Shown: in pieces, positions 37,513-46,864 of the stretch
Numbering within the stretch: position 1 is the first letter of the stretch
Layout of the letters: each line of letters opens with the position of its first letter
NCBI GenBank assembly: GCA_023954135.1
Contig: JAMLIN010000024.1
Coordinates: forward strand, 1-59,056
Origin: Burkholderiaceae bacterium
GTDB taxonomy: Bacteria; Pseudomonadota; Gammaproteobacteria; Burkholderiales; Burkholderiaceae_E
DNA: 59,056 bases
Direction: 5' to 3'
Notes under the pieces: model-generated
What the model was told of the DNA's origin: nothing
Seen by the model: the letters and a program-made list of their open reading frames with translations, nothing else
Database searches by the model: none
Translations under genes and position numbers: made by a program

Positions 37513-38598
37513 ATGGATTTCGGACTGTCGCACGAGCAGCGGGCACTGCAGGATACGGTGGCGGATTTCCTGCGCGATTTCAGCTCCGTCGCGGCGGTCC
37601 GTCGCATCCTGGGAGGCGATGTCGAATCCGCGAAGGCGCTCGGCAACGGTCTTGCCCGGCTCGGAGCGAGCGCCATCGCGGTGCCTGCCGAGCACGGCGG
37701 CCTGGGCCTGGGGGTGCTCGATGCGGCACTGCTGTCGGAGATGACGGGCCGCTTCGTGGCCCCCGTCGATCCCATGGGAACCACGCTGACCGCGTTCGCC
37801 CTCAGGCGGGCAGGATCCGAATCCCGGAAGTCGGCCTGGTTCGAGGGGATCATGAAGGGCGAGCTCGACTTCGGCGTGGCGCTGGCCCATGCGATATCCG
37901 ATCGCGAAGGCCAGTCCGTCACCAGTGACGGCGGCAGGCTGCGTGGACGCTCCTTGTTCGTGACCTGTCCGCCCGCCGCCACGCATTTTCTCGTCCCCGA
38001 CGACCAGGGCGCGCTCTGGATCATCGCCAGGGATTCGGCCGGCCTGGCGCTGCGCCCCTTGGCCACCATCGACCGGACCAGACGCTTCTGCGTTCTGGAG
38101 TTGGAAGGGGTCGAGGGAGAGCGCCTTGCCATGGCCCGAGGCCAGGATCTCGTCGACGAGCTGATCGCCATCGCACGGGTGCTCGTCGCCGCCGATGCCC
38201 TGGGCGCGGCCCAGCGCATGGTGGAGATGGCGGTTGCCTATGCCCATGAGCGCAGGCAGTTCGGCGTTCCGATCGGGTCGTTCCAGGCCGTCAAGCACAT
38301 GTGCGCGGAGATGGCGGCGGAGCTCGAGCCATGCCGTGCCCTGATGTGGTACGCGGCCCAGTCGCTGGATCGGCAGGCACCCGACGCCCTCGTCACGGCG
38401 TGCCACGCCAAGGGAAGGATCTCGGACGTTGCCCGGTTCGTCGCCCGTACGGCCACGGAGGTGCACGGCGGGATCGGTTTCACCGAGGAGCTCGGGCTTC
38501 ATCTCTGGTTCAAGCGGATCGGAGTGGACCGCCAGCTCTGGGGCGGGCCGGAATCGCTGCGCGCCGAAGCGGCCCGCCGACAGGGATGGGCGAACTGA
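37513..38598 (+). CDS. Diverged acyl-CoA dehydrogenase, possible heteromer partner (subunit 2)
   Basis: The 361-residue protein starts MDFGLSHEQRALQDTVADFLRD. It has a weak middle domain (no EP-GSD segment; it reads ALAHAISDREGQSVTSDGG) and a good C-terminal domain (AHERRQFGVPIGSFQAVKHMCA, TEVHGGIGFTEELGLHLWFKRI). It lacks the GGT.EIQ.NI end found in the upstream gene. Such partner chains in ChsE-type enzymes supply the catalytic Glu or half the FAD site. The gene lies 30 bases after its likely partner. Confidence 0.82.
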   Translation: MDFGLSHEQRALQDTVADFLRDFSSVAAVRRILGGDVESAKALGNGLARLGASAIAVPAEHGGLGLGVLDAALLSEMTGRFVAPVDPMGTTLTAFALRRAGSESRKSAWFEGIMKGELDFGVALAHAISDREGQSVTSDGGRLRGRSLFVTCPPAATHFLVPDDQGALWIIARDSAGLALRPLATIDRTRRFCVLELEGVEGERLAMARGQDLVDELIAIARVLVAADALGAAQRMVEMAVAYAHERRQFGVPIGSFQAVKHMCAEMAAELEPCRALMWYAAQSLDRQAPDALVTACHAKGRISDVARFVARTATEVHGGIGFTEELGLHLWFKRIGVDRQLWGGPESLRAEAARRQGWAN

Positions 38599-38654
38599 TC
38601 GACGAGCCGGTTTCGGCGCAATCCGGAATCTCATTCCAGCAGAAGGAGACAGAC

Positions 38655-39809
<1,155 letters not shown>

Positions 39810-39812
39810 TCC

Positions 39813-40124
39813 CTACAGCAGGCCGAAATCCTCCCGGAAACGGTCGATCTGGTGCATTCGTTCGTGCAGGATCGTCACGATGCCGATGTCGCCATTCGAG
39901 AGCCGGCGCCAGTAGACGAAATGTCGCTCGTATCGGAAGAAGCAGCCCTCGACACCGAAATCCGCGGGAATGGGGCGTGAAGGCGTCTTGTGAGCCTCGA
40001 TGCCGTCGAACGCCTCGAACAGACCGGTGATGTAGCGGTCGGCCTGCTTCACGCCCCAGCGATCCCGCGTGTAGCGGTAGATCTCGTCGAGCCGGTAGGA
40101 CGCCGACTCCTGGATGCGGACCAC
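39813..40124 (-). CDS. parE: ParE-like toxin (RelE/ParE family)
   Basis: The 103-residue protein has the ParE-type core: YRLDEIYRYTRDRWGVKQADRYITGLFEAFDGIE, then FRYERHFVYWRRL and IGIVTILHERMHQ. Toxins of this fold block gyrase or mRNA use. It follows the antitoxin gene by 4 bases on the same strand. It sits at the right edge of the catabolic cluster, where it may help retain the DNA. Confidence 0.85.
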   Translation of the reverse strand: MVRIQESASYRLDEIYRYTRDRWGVKQADRYITGLFEAFDGIEAHKTPSRPIPADFGVEGCFFRYERHFVYWRRLSNGDIGIVTILHERMHQIDRFREDFGLL

Positions 40125-40128
40125 GCCC

Positions 40129-40386
40129 TCAGCCGCGGTTGCGGGCGATCACGTCGGCCGCCGTCAGCGGCCGGTACGAGGATTCCGGAGCCGCGAAGGC
40201 GTGACTCAGCTCGGCCCTGAGCCGTTCGACGGATTCCTGTTCCTTGCGATCCTTGTCGCGACGGATCAGGTCCCGGATGTACTCGCTGACGTTTTCGTAG
40301 GCGCCATCTTCGCCGACGTTTTCCGCGACGAAGTCGCTCAGGGTTCCGCTGAGGCGAACCGTCATGGTCGTCGTGGTTCGGGACAC
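40129..40386 (-). CDS. parD: ParD-like antitoxin (ribbon-helix-helix)
   Basis: The 85-residue protein starts MSRTTTTMTVRLSGTLSDFVAENV and continues ENVSEYIRDLIRRDKDRKEQE, the ribbon-helix-helix plus toxin-binding tail of ParD antitoxins. It precedes parE and has a dyad operator upstream at 40411-40437. It should neutralise ParE and repress the pair. Confidence 0.85.
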   Translation of the reverse strand: MSRTTTTMTVRLSGTLSDFVAENVGEDGAYENVSEYIRDLIRRDKDRKEQESVERLRAELSHAFAAPESSYRPLTAADVIARNRG

Positions 40387-40410
40387 GGCATACTCCTGTC
40401 GTGATGGGCC

Positions 40411-40437
40411 GTATTCATTATGATCAAAAATGAATAC
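40411..40437. promoter_or_regulatory. Candidate parDE operator
   Basis: GTATTCATT (40411-40419) and its exact complement AATGAATAC (40429-40437) flank a TGATCA-containing AT-rich centre, 25 bases before the parD start. This fits ribbon-helix-helix autorepression sites. Confidence 0.6.
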
Positions 40438-40476
40438 AGCGGCAAGCTCTGGCCAAGAAAGCGGCCGGCCGCAACT

Positions 40477-41139
40477 TCAGTCCCGCTCCGGTGCCCCCAG
40501 CGGGAACAACGGGCGGAACGGCCGCGCCTCGTCCACCGCGCGGGCGAAGGACGGGCGGGCGAGCAGTCGCGCCCGGTAGGCGCGAAGCATGGGATGGGCA
40601 TCGGAGATGCGATGCGTCCAGTCGGCATAGAACAGTGAAGGCGCGGCGGCGCAGTCCGCCAGCGTGAACTCCTCGCCGGCCGCCCAGGTCCGGCCGGCGA
40701 GCCATCCTTCCAGCCAGGCGTAGGCCCGTTCGAGCCTTTCGCCGGCAAGCGCCCGGCCTGCTGCCGGGCTTGTCACCGGAATCCGCCCCAGTGCGCTGTC
40801 GACGGCGATCTGCATGGCATCCATCACGTGCAGGTCGAAGAAGCGATCGAGGAATCGCACGTCGAGCGCGGCCATCGGGTCGGCGGGCAGCAAGCGGACC
40901 GGCCCGGGATGCGCGAGCTGCAGGTACTCGATGATGATGCTGGTCTCGACGACCTGGCGATCGCCGTCGACCAGTAGCGGGAACTTCCCCAGCGGCCAGC
41001 GTCGCAGCCATTCGGCCGAATGCTGCGGCGTGTCCGGTCCGATGCAGCGGAACTCGAAGGGCGTGCCGTTCTCGTACAGGGCGATGAGCGCCTTCTGGGT
41101 GTACGAGGAGAAGGGATGACCGTAGAGGGCGAGTGCCAT
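40477..41139 (-). CDS. Glutathione S-transferase
   Basis: The 220-residue protein has a thioredoxin-fold N-terminus (ALALYGHPFSSYTQKALIALYENG, with SSYT as the likely glutathione-site Ser/Tyr region, and VETSIIIEYLQ) and a helical C-terminal domain (EFTLADCAAAPSLFYADW). It may conjugate glutathione to electrophiles in the cytoplasm. It is the last gene of a leftward group of four related-size detoxification genes that starts near 43135. Confidence 0.87.
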   Translation of the reverse strand: MALALYGHPFSSYTQKALIALYENGTPFEFRCIGPDTPQHSAEWLRRWPLGKFPLLVDGDRQVVETSIIIEYLQLAHPGPVRLLPADPMAALDVRFLDRFFDLHVMDAMQIAVDSALGRIPVTSPAAGRALAGERLERAYAWLEGWLAGRTWAAGEEFTLADCAAAPSLFYADWTHRISDAHPMLRAYRARLLARPSFARAVDEARPFRPLFPLGAPERD

Positions 41140-41153
41140 GCCGGAGTTCCTGT

Positions 41154-41645
41154 TCAGGCGAGGGATTTGCCCGCGCGTGCCGCTTCGATGGCGGCGACAT
41201 CGATCCTGCCCATCGTCATCATCGCCTGCATCGCGCGCTTCGCGGCGGCGCGATCCGGATCGGCCATCGCCTCGTTCAGCGCGCGCGGCGTGATCTGCCA
41301 GGAGAAGCCCCAGCGATCCCTGCACCAGCCGCACTGGCTTTCGCTGCCGCCGCCGTCGACGATCGCGTTCCAGTAGCGGTCGGTCTCGGCCTGGTCGGCG
41401 GTGATGAGCTGGAAGCTGACCGCTTCGTTCGGCTTGAACGCCGACCCGCCGTTGAGGCCGAGGAACTTCCGGCCCAGCACCGTGAACTCGACCGTCAGCT
41501 CGTCGCCCTCCCGGCCGTCGGGATAGTCGGCCGGCGCCCGGAGGGCCTCGCCGACGCTACTGTCGGGAAAGGTCGCGGCATAGAACTCGGCCGCCTTGCG
41601 CGCTTCGCCGTGGTCGAACCACAGGCAGGTGATCATCTCGGGCAT
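41154..41645 (-). CDS. VOC-family (PhnB-like/3-demethylubiquinone-methyltransferase-like) protein
   Basis: This 163-residue protein has [80 protein letters not shown] and a typical C-terminal helix. It fits the PhnB-like glyoxalase-fold group, usually annotated VOC family. AGGAG lies before the ATG at 41645. No metal ligand set is obvious, so catalysis is unclear. It may belong to the same stress unit as the neighbouring GST and DUF1428 genes. Confidence 0.83.
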   Translation of the reverse strand: MPEMITCLWFDHGEARKAAEFYAATFPDSSVGEALRAPADYPDGREGDELTVEFTVLGRKFLGLNGGSAFKPNEAVSFQLITADQAETDRYWNAIVDGGGSESQCGWCRDRWGFSWQITPRALNEAMADPDRAAAKRAMQAMMTMGRIDVAAIEAARAGKSLA

Positions 41646-41716
41646 GTTCGTCTCCTGTTCGTGCCGGCTTCCCGCTTCGCAGGCGGACGGGCCGTCTCGG
41701 GAAAGGGGGGCGGGCT

Positions 41717-42430
41717 TCAGTCGTCCAGGATCGAGGTGAAGCCGCCGTAGATCATCCGCTTGCCGTCGAAGGGCATGTTGCTCGGAGGTGTCTTCATGCG
41801 CTCGTCCTCCATCATCCGGGCCGAGCCTTCGTCGCGGACCTGCTTCGATGGCCACTCCACCCAGGAGAAGACGACCTTCTCGCCATCCTCGAGCAGGACG
41901 GCGCGGCGGTAGTCGGTGGTCTTGCCCTCGGGCACGTCGTCGCCCCAGGCCTCGACCACGCGCAGCGCACCGTATTCGAGGAACAGGTCGGCCACCTCGC
42001 TCGCGAGCCGGCGATAGGCTTCGCGATTGGCCTGCGGCACCGCCAGCACGTAGCCGTCGACGTAGCTGCCGCGCCCGCTGCCGACATCGAGGATGGGTTC
42101 GAAGCCGGCGAAGATCATGCGCTTGCCGTCGAACGGCATCTCCGGCATCTGCTGCATGCGCGGATCCGACATCATCTTCCGGTTCGCCGCATCGCGGGTC
42201 GTCTTGTCCGGGTATTCGATCCAGCTGAACACGACGGTCTCGTCGTCGGTCGCCTTCACCGCGCCCTGGAAATCGTTGATCTTGCCCCTGGGCACGTCGT
42301 CGCCCCAGGTCTCCACCATGCGTGTCGCGCCGAGCTCCTTGAAGAAGGGCAGCGCCTGTCTGGCGTGGTCGCGATAGGCATCCTTGTTGGCGGTCGGCAC
42401 GGCGGCCACGAAACCTTCGAAGTAGCTCAT
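41717..42430 (-). CDS. Tandem DUF1428 (YbaA-like) protein
   Basis: The 237-residue protein contains two copies of the DUF1428 domain. Copy 1 (about 1-118) has [44 protein letters not shown] and [18 protein letters not shown]. Copy 2 (about 122-237) has [43 protein letters not shown] and [19 protein letters not shown]. coli YbaA is a single copy of about 117 residues, so this is an internal duplication. Biochemical role is unknown; the fold resembles dimeric alpha-beta barrel proteins, so one chain may replace the dimer. Confidence 0.85.
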   Translation of the reverse strand: MSYFEGFVAAVPTANKDAYRDHARQALPFFKELGATRMVETWGDDVPRGKINDFQGAVKATDDETVVFSWIEYPDKTTRDAANRKMMSDPRMQQMPEMPFDGKRMIFAGFEPILDVGSGRGSYVDGYVLAVPQANREAYRRLASEVADLFLEYGALRVVEAWGDDVPEGKTTDYRRAVLLEDGEKVVFSWVEWPSKQVRDEGSARMMEDERMKTPPSNMPFDGKRMIYGGFTSILDD

Positions 42431-42466
42431 CTGTTTTCTCCCGTCGGTGGGTTTGCGGTCCGGCCT

Positions 42467-43135
42467 TCAGGCCGCGACCGGATCGGGCCGGAAATCGGCC
42501 AGTTGCGCGGCCAGCGCCGCCTGGAAGGCGGGACGCGAGGTGCCGCGCTCGACGTACGCGGCCAGGCGCGGACGCTGCTCGAGCAGGTCGGCTCCCGTTG
42601 CATCGCGCAGCACCGTCACCATGGCGATGTCGGCGATGCTGAACTCGCCGGCCAGCCAGTCACGCGTACCCAGCGCCGTCTCGAGCCGGTCGAGCCGCTG
42701 TCCGGCTTCCTCGAGCAGGCTCGGCCTGCGCAGCTTCGCCCATTCCTTGCCGGCGGCGAAGATCTCGACGTTGCCGATCTCGAAGAACAGCGGCTCGACC
42801 GAGTTGTAGGCGGCGAACAGCCAGCTCGTCACGCGCGCGCGGCCTTCCCGGTCGCGCGGCAGCAGCCGTTCATCCTTCTCGCCCAGGTGCAGCAGGATCG
42901 CGCCGCTCTCGAACATGCACAGGCCGTCGTCGTCGATCACCGGCACCTGGCCCCAGGGTTGCCGGGCGTAGTGGTCGGCGGGCCGGTCGATGGCGCTGAT
43001 GAGCCGCGTGGAGTAGGGCAGGCCGATCTCCTCGCAGGCCCAGCGCGGGCGCAGGTCGCGCACGTAGCCGCGTGCGAAATCGGGCACCCAGTCGAAGGCG
43101 GTGATGCGAAGGGGCGCGTCGGGATCGGTCGGCAT
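42467..43135 (-). CDS. Glutathione S-transferase, second copy
   Basis: The 222-residue protein has an N-terminal thioredoxin-like domain with [47 protein letters not shown] and a helical C-terminal domain ([20 protein letters not shown]). GGAGG lies just before the ATG at 43135. It is the first gene of the leftward detoxification group and diverges from the HxlR gene, so HxlR probably controls it. Confidence 0.85.
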   Translation of the reverse strand: MPTDPDAPLRITAFDWVPDFARGYVRDLRPRWACEEIGLPYSTRLISAIDRPADHYARQPWGQVPVIDDDGLCMFESGAILLHLGEKDERLLPRDREGRARVTSWLFAAYNSVEPLFFEIGNVEIFAAGKEWAKLRRPSLLEEAGQRLDRLETALGTRDWLAGEFSIADIAMVTVLRDATGADLLEQRPRLAAYVERGTSRPAFQAALAAQLADFRPDPVAA

Positions 43136-43177
43136 GGGATCCTCCATGGAACGGATCGGGGCCAGGGCGGCCGTCGG

Positions 43178-43215
43178 TTGCTCATCCTGACCGATTAGGT
43201 TATAAAATACAACTA
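43178..43215 (+). promoter_or_regulatory. hxlR promoter; probable leaderless start
   Basis: TTGCTC (43178-43183) and TATAAA (43201-43206) are separated by 17 bases, a near-ideal sigma-70 promoter. The ATG at 43215 lies 9 bases after the -10, so transcription probably starts at or next to the start codon. No ribosome site precedes the ATG. A loose dyad (TAGGTT...AACTA, 43196-43215) overlaps the -10 and may be the HxlR operator. Confidence 0.6.
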
Positions 43216-43916
43216 TGGAGTTACAAAAATTAACTAAAGAAGATGATCCGGGGGGCAGGCGCCGGTACGAGGACGCCTGCGGCACCGCGCTGGCGCTCGA
43301 ATTCATCGGCGAGCGCTGGTCGCTGCTGGTCATCCGCGAGCTGATGCTGGGGCCGCGTCGCTTCTCCGACCTGCGGGCCGATCTCCACGGGATCAGCGCC
43401 AACGTGCTGACCCAGCGGCTGGAGGGGCTGGAGCGTTCGGGGATCCTCCGGCGGCGAAAGCTGCCGCCGCCGGCCGGCGTCCAGGTGTACGAGCTGACGC
43501 CCTGGGGCTACGAGATCGAGCCGATCTTCCAGACGATGGGACGCTGGGCGCTGCGCTCGCCGCGCCACGATCCGATGCTGCCGCTCTCGCCCGTCTCGGC
43601 GATGCTCTCGTTGCGCACGATGATCAGGCCCGATCGCGAGCCCGTGTCGATGACGCTGGCCTTTCGTTTTCCCGACGCTGCCTTCGTCGGCCGCCTCACG
43701 CCAGAGGATCTCGAGATCGAGCGCGGTGACGCCGACGCCGCAGACGTCGTATTCGATACCGATACGACGACCTTCGTCACCGTCGTCTACGGCAAGCGTC
43801 CGCTCGACGCCGCGCAAGCCGAAGGCAGGCTGCGCCTTGCGGGCGATCGCGAGCTCGCCCGGCGCTTCATCGACTGCTTCGCCCTGCCGCCGAAGATCGG
43901 CGGGGAAGGTGGCTGA
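43215..43916 (+). CDS. HxlR-family regulator with C-terminal SCP2-like part
   Basis: The 233-residue protein has an N-terminal HxlR winged helix (CGTALALEFIGERWSLLVIRELMLGPRRFSDLRADLHGISANVLTQRLEGLERSGIL). The C-terminal half (about 120-230) resembles an SCP2-like domain and may sense a lipid-like ligand. Divergent to the GST gene group, it is the likely regulator of those genes. The start lacks a ribosome site, in line with a leaderless mRNA. Confidence 0.85.
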   Translation: MELQKLTKEDDPGGRRRYEDACGTALALEFIGERWSLLVIRELMLGPRRFSDLRADLHGISANVLTQRLEGLERSGILRRRKLPPPAGVQVYELTPWGYEIEPIFQTMGRWALRSPRHDPMLPLSPVSAMLSLRTMIRPDREPVSMTLAFRFPDAAFVGRLTPEDLEIERGDADAADVVFDTDTTTFVTVVYGKRPLDAAQAEGRLRLAGDRELARRFIDCFALPPKIGGEGG

Positions 43917-43982
43917 GACCGGCCGGCTTCAGCCCTCGTTCAAGGGCACGGATAACTTCTGTTGTAACGGACGTCTTCGCGT

Positions 43983-44002
43983 GTTATACGATTTGTTATA
44001 AC
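43983..44002. promoter_or_regulatory. Candidate AbrB-Doc operator
   Basis: GTTATACGATTTGTTATAAC is an imperfect dyad (GTTATA / TTATAAC) ending 11 bases before the antitoxin start at 44014. A related GATAAC...GTTGTAAC pair lies about 30 bases upstream (43949-43966). It may be the autoregulatory site of the toxin-antitoxin pair. Confidence 0.5.
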
Positions 44003-44013
44003 CTGGAGCCGCC

Positions 44014-44244
44014 ATGAACACCGTGATCCGCAAGATCGGCAATTCCGAAGGGGTGATCCTGCCGAAGGAACTGCTCGCCAGAATGAACCTGAAGACGGGG
44101 GACAATGTCCTCGTTGTCCAGGAAGGCGATGAGCTTCGCCTGCGCCGGGTCGAGGATTCGACGGAGGAATTCGAGCGCAAGATGCAGGTCGCGCGCGAGC
44201 GGATGAAGAAGTACGAGAAAGTCTATCGCGCGCTGGCGAAATGA
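44014..44244 (+). CDS. AbrB/MazE-fold antitoxin
   Basis: This 76-residue protein starts MNTVIRKIGNSEGVILPKELLARMNLKTGDNVLVV, a swapped-hairpin AbrB fold. The charged C-terminal tail (EEFERKMQVARERMKKYEKVY) should bind the toxin. The stop overlaps the Doc start by 4 bases. Usual Doc partner is Phd, but AbrB-type partners are also known. Confidence 0.85.
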   Translation: MNTVIRKIGNSEGVILPKELLARMNLKTGDNVLVVQEGDELRLRRVEDSTEEFERKMQVARERMKKYEKVYRALAK

Positions 44245-44630
44245 CCGCGTTCCATTCGCTCGACTTCATCCTGTCCATGCATGCCGAGCAGCTTCGCCTT
44301 CATGGCGGGGCCGCCGGCGTGCGCGACGAGGGCATGCTGGAATCCGCCCTGAACCGGCCGCTCCAGAAGCAGGCATACGGCGAGCCGGGCCTTTGCGAAC
44401 TCGCCGCCGCCTATCTGTTCGGCATCGCCAGGAACCACCCCTTCGTGGACGGCAACAAGCGCACCGCGCTGGCGGCCGCCGATCTGTTCCTCTACTTCAA
44501 CGGGCTGGAGCTTCTGGCCGGGGACGAAGACCTGATCCAGTTCGTCCTGATGGTAGCCGCCGGCGAAATCGACGAGGACGGCGCGGCGGCGTTCTTCCGC
44601 GACCATACCGTGCCCGTGACGGAAACCTGA
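44241..44630 (+). CDS. doc: Doc-family toxin (Fic-fold kinase)
   Basis: The 129-residue protein has the Doc active site HPFVDGNKR (66-74) inside the Fic/Doc helix set. By analogy with P1 Doc it would phosphorylate EF-Tu and stop translation. It follows its antitoxin with translational coupling. The pair lies next to a detoxification gene group and is the third toxin-antitoxin unit of the window. Confidence 0.9.
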   Translation: MTAFHSLDFILSMHAEQLRLHGGAAGVRDEGMLESALNRPLQKQAYGEPGLCELAAAYLFGIARNHPFVDGNKRTALAAADLFLYFNGLELLAGDEDLIQFVLMVAAGEIDEDGAAAFFRDHTVPVTET

Positions 44631-44830
44631 CGAGGCGGGACGGCGCACCGTTGCGACAGCGTGCGCTGCTCCGGCGTGTCCAGTCTCAGGTGCTAGTATG
44701 CGGCGCACGACCAGCCGGCTTGCTCATTGGGTCGACCGTCCGCGTGCTGGTCGTTCACGGCGATTGCGGGTGCCGATCCCGTCGGCGGCCGCGAGGAAAC
44801 CTGGACAGCATCGGAGCGAGCTGAAACGCC

Positions 44831-45511
44831 ATGGCGCGCTTGCTGACAGTCGAAGACGATCCGGTGATCGGCGGCAATATCTGCGACTACCTGCAAGGCA
44901 GGGGGCACGCGTGCGACTGGGCACCGGATGGCTTCGTCGCGATGGCGCTGGCTGCTCGCGAGCCGCCCGAAGCGGTCGTGCTGGACTTGAACCTGCCGCG
45001 GCTCGACGGCCTGACCTGGTGCCGGCGGTTTCGCGAAGAGCTTGCCAGCAAGGCACCGGTCATCATGCTGACGGCGCGCGACGAGCTCGACGACAAGCTC
45101 GCGGGCTTTGACGCCGGGGCCGATGACTACCTGGTCAAGCCCTTCCAGTTGCCGGAGCTCGCAGTGCGAATCGAGGCGGTGCTGCGACGGGCCCAGGGCC
45201 GGGCGGTCGCGGAGACGATCCGCGCCGGCAGATTCGTGATCGATCGCGCCGCCCGCCGTATCGTCGTCGATGGCGTGGCGCTGCGTCTGCCGCCGAAGCC
45301 CTACCGGCTGCTCGAGCTGCTGGCCGAGCGTCCGGACAGGGTGTTCAGCCGAGAAGAGATCGAGCAGGCGATCTGGGCCGAGGAGCGCGCCAGCGGCGAT
45401 GCTCTGCGTGCGCTGGTCTCGGCCACGCGCCGCGCTTTCGCACAGGCGGGCGTCGGGGTCGATCCGATCCGGACCTTGCACGGCCATGGCTATCGGCTCG
45501 GGATCGACTGA
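44831..45511 (+). CDS. OmpR-family response regulator
   Basis: The 226-residue protein has a receiver domain (D9/D10, phospho-acceptor D52 in VVLDLNLPRLDG, K103 in DYLVKPF) and a C-terminal winged helix (PPKPYRLLELLAERPDRVFSREEIEQAIW). About 200 bases without clear features separate it from doc. It precedes its kinase and the two frames overlap by 26 bases. The signal is not evident. Confidence 0.9.
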   Translation: MARLLTVEDDPVIGGNICDYLQGRGHACDWAPDGFVAMALAAREPPEAVVLDLNLPRLDGLTWCRRFREELASKAPVIMLTARDELDDKLAGFDAGADDYLVKPFQLPELAVRIEAVLRRAQGRAVAETIRAGRFVIDRAARRIVVDGVALRLPPKPYRLLELLAERPDRVFSREEIEQAIWAEERASGDALRALVSATRRAFAQAGVGVDPIRTLHGHGYRLGID

Positions 45512-46793
45512 GCGTCCGTCGCTTCGACGACGGCTCGCGGGCACCTTCGCGACGCTCGCGCTGGTCACCGCGCTCGCCCAGGCGGGCTTGGTGTGGTTCG
45601 TCGGCGAGCAGGCGGAAGAAGAGCTTCTCGACAGCCTCGCCAGCAACCAGCTGGCGCGCAGCATGGAGATTCACTGGCAGAACCCGATGCTCGCGCAGCC
45701 GAAGTCGCCCGACATGAGCCTGTACGTCGTTCCCCGGGACAACGAGGAGGCCGAGGCGGCGCTGCCCGCGTGGCTGCGCGCGTTGCCGCGACAGGCCGGC
45801 AACTACGAGGTCTTTCCCGAGCCGGGCATCGAGCATCACATCGCGGTCGACTTCGACCGGGACACCTGGTTCTATCTCGTCTACGACGTCCTCGAGCATG
45901 AGATCCGGCAGCGTAGGCTGATGATCGTCCTGACGCTGTCGGTGCTGGCGATCGGCGCGCTGGTGCTGCTGGTCAGCGGACGCCTGGCCCGCAGGCTGAC
46001 GCATGACCTCGACCGCCTGTCGCAGGCTGTCGATGACGCCCAGCATCAGGCGCGGGCGCTGTCGAGCTTCGACGCGCTCGCCGTTCACGCCGAAACCGGG
46101 CGGCTCGCCGAGGCCCTGGACGCCTACCGCGAAAGGTCCGACCAGGCGTTGCGGCGCGAGCGCGCGTTCTCGGCCGCGGCGAGCCATGAGCTGCGCACGC
46201 CGCTGATGCGTGCCGGTTCCTCTCTCGATCTTCTCCGGGCCGGCCGGCTCGACCCGCGCGAACGCGAGATCGCCAGGCACATCCAGGACGGGCTCGACGA
46301 GATCACGATGCTGACCGCCGCCCTGCTGAGGGTTGCGCGCGGCAGCCTCGATGAGGCTGCGGGCGACGTCGATCTCGCCGAGCTCGCCGCCGCCGTGGCC
46401 GCACAGCTCGCCGGAGAAGCGAGGGCGCGGGGCATTGGGATCCGGGTCGGCATTGCCGCCGGAACGTGTCGCCGGCTCGATCGCAGCGCGCTGTGGATCG
46501 TCCTAGCCAATCTGATGCGCAACGCGATACGCCACAGCGGCGGCGGCACGGTCAGCGTGGGCTGGCGCGAAGGCGTGATCGACATCGAAGACGACGGTAC
46601 CGGTGTCGGTGAGGTCCGGCGCCGATCCGCGGACGCCGAGGCCCGGCGCGATCTCGGGCTCGGGCTGTCGATCGTCGACAGGATCTGCGAGGCCGCGGGC
46701 TGGAGGCTCGTCCTCGACGAGCGACCGGAGGGCGGTACCCGCGCGAGCGTGCTGCTCGATATCGATCCGGAGGTGCTGCCGGAAGCTCACTGA
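45486..46793 (+). CDS. Sensor histidine kinase
   Basis: The 435-residue protein has two membrane helices (about residues 15-35 and 145-165) with a periplasmic sensor of about 105 residues between. The H-box is AFSAAASHELRTPLMRAGSSL, the N-box NLMRNAIRHSGGG, and the ATP-lid IDIEDDGTGVGE and GLGLSIVDRICEAAGW. The ATG at 45486 lies inside the regulator gene's last codons. It forms a pair with the preceding regulator. Confidence 0.88.
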   Translation: MAIGSGSTERPSLRRRLAGTFATLALVTALAQAGLVWFVGEQAEEELLDSLASNQLARSMEIHWQNPMLAQPKSPDMSLYVVPRDNEEAEAALPAWLRALPRQAGNYEVFPEPGIEHHIAVDFDRDTWFYLVYDVLEHEIRQRRLMIVLTLSVLAIGALVLLVSGRLARRLTHDLDRLSQAVDDAQHQARALSSFDALAVHAETGRLAEALDAYRERSDQALRRERAFSAAASHELRTPLMRAGSSLDLLRAGRLDPREREIARHIQDGLDEITMLTAALLRVARGSLDEAAGDVDLAELAAAVAAQLAGEARARGIGIRVGIAAGTCRRLDRSALWIVLANLMRNAIRHSGGGTVSVGWREGVIDIEDDGTGVGEVRRRSADAEARRDLGLGLSIVDRICEAAGWRLVLDERPEGGTRASVLLDIDPEVLPEAH

Positions 46794-46828
46794 AACTTCA
46801 CGAATTTCTCGCGCAAGCGTCATCGGCC

Positions 46829-46850
46829 GGTGGGCAGGATCGTGCCCACC
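46829..46850. terminator. Hairpin before waaC
   Basis: GGTGGGCA (46829-46836) and TGCCCACC (46843-46850) form a perfect 8-bp stem with a six-base loop. It lies between the kinase stop and the waaC start. No T-run follows, so it could weaken read-through or regulate waaC translation rather than terminate. Confidence 0.4.
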
Positions 46851-46864
46851 TCGAAGGCTCGCCG

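Noticed and set aside
34186-38634. Very long antisense open frame (over 1400 codons) opposite the AtuA and dehydrogenase genes
   Set aside because: The sense-strand genes have clear families, ribosome sites and overlaps. The antisense frame is Arg/Gly/His-rich with no recognisable domain and is a high-GC artefact. The same holds for the long antisense frame at 26055-29807.
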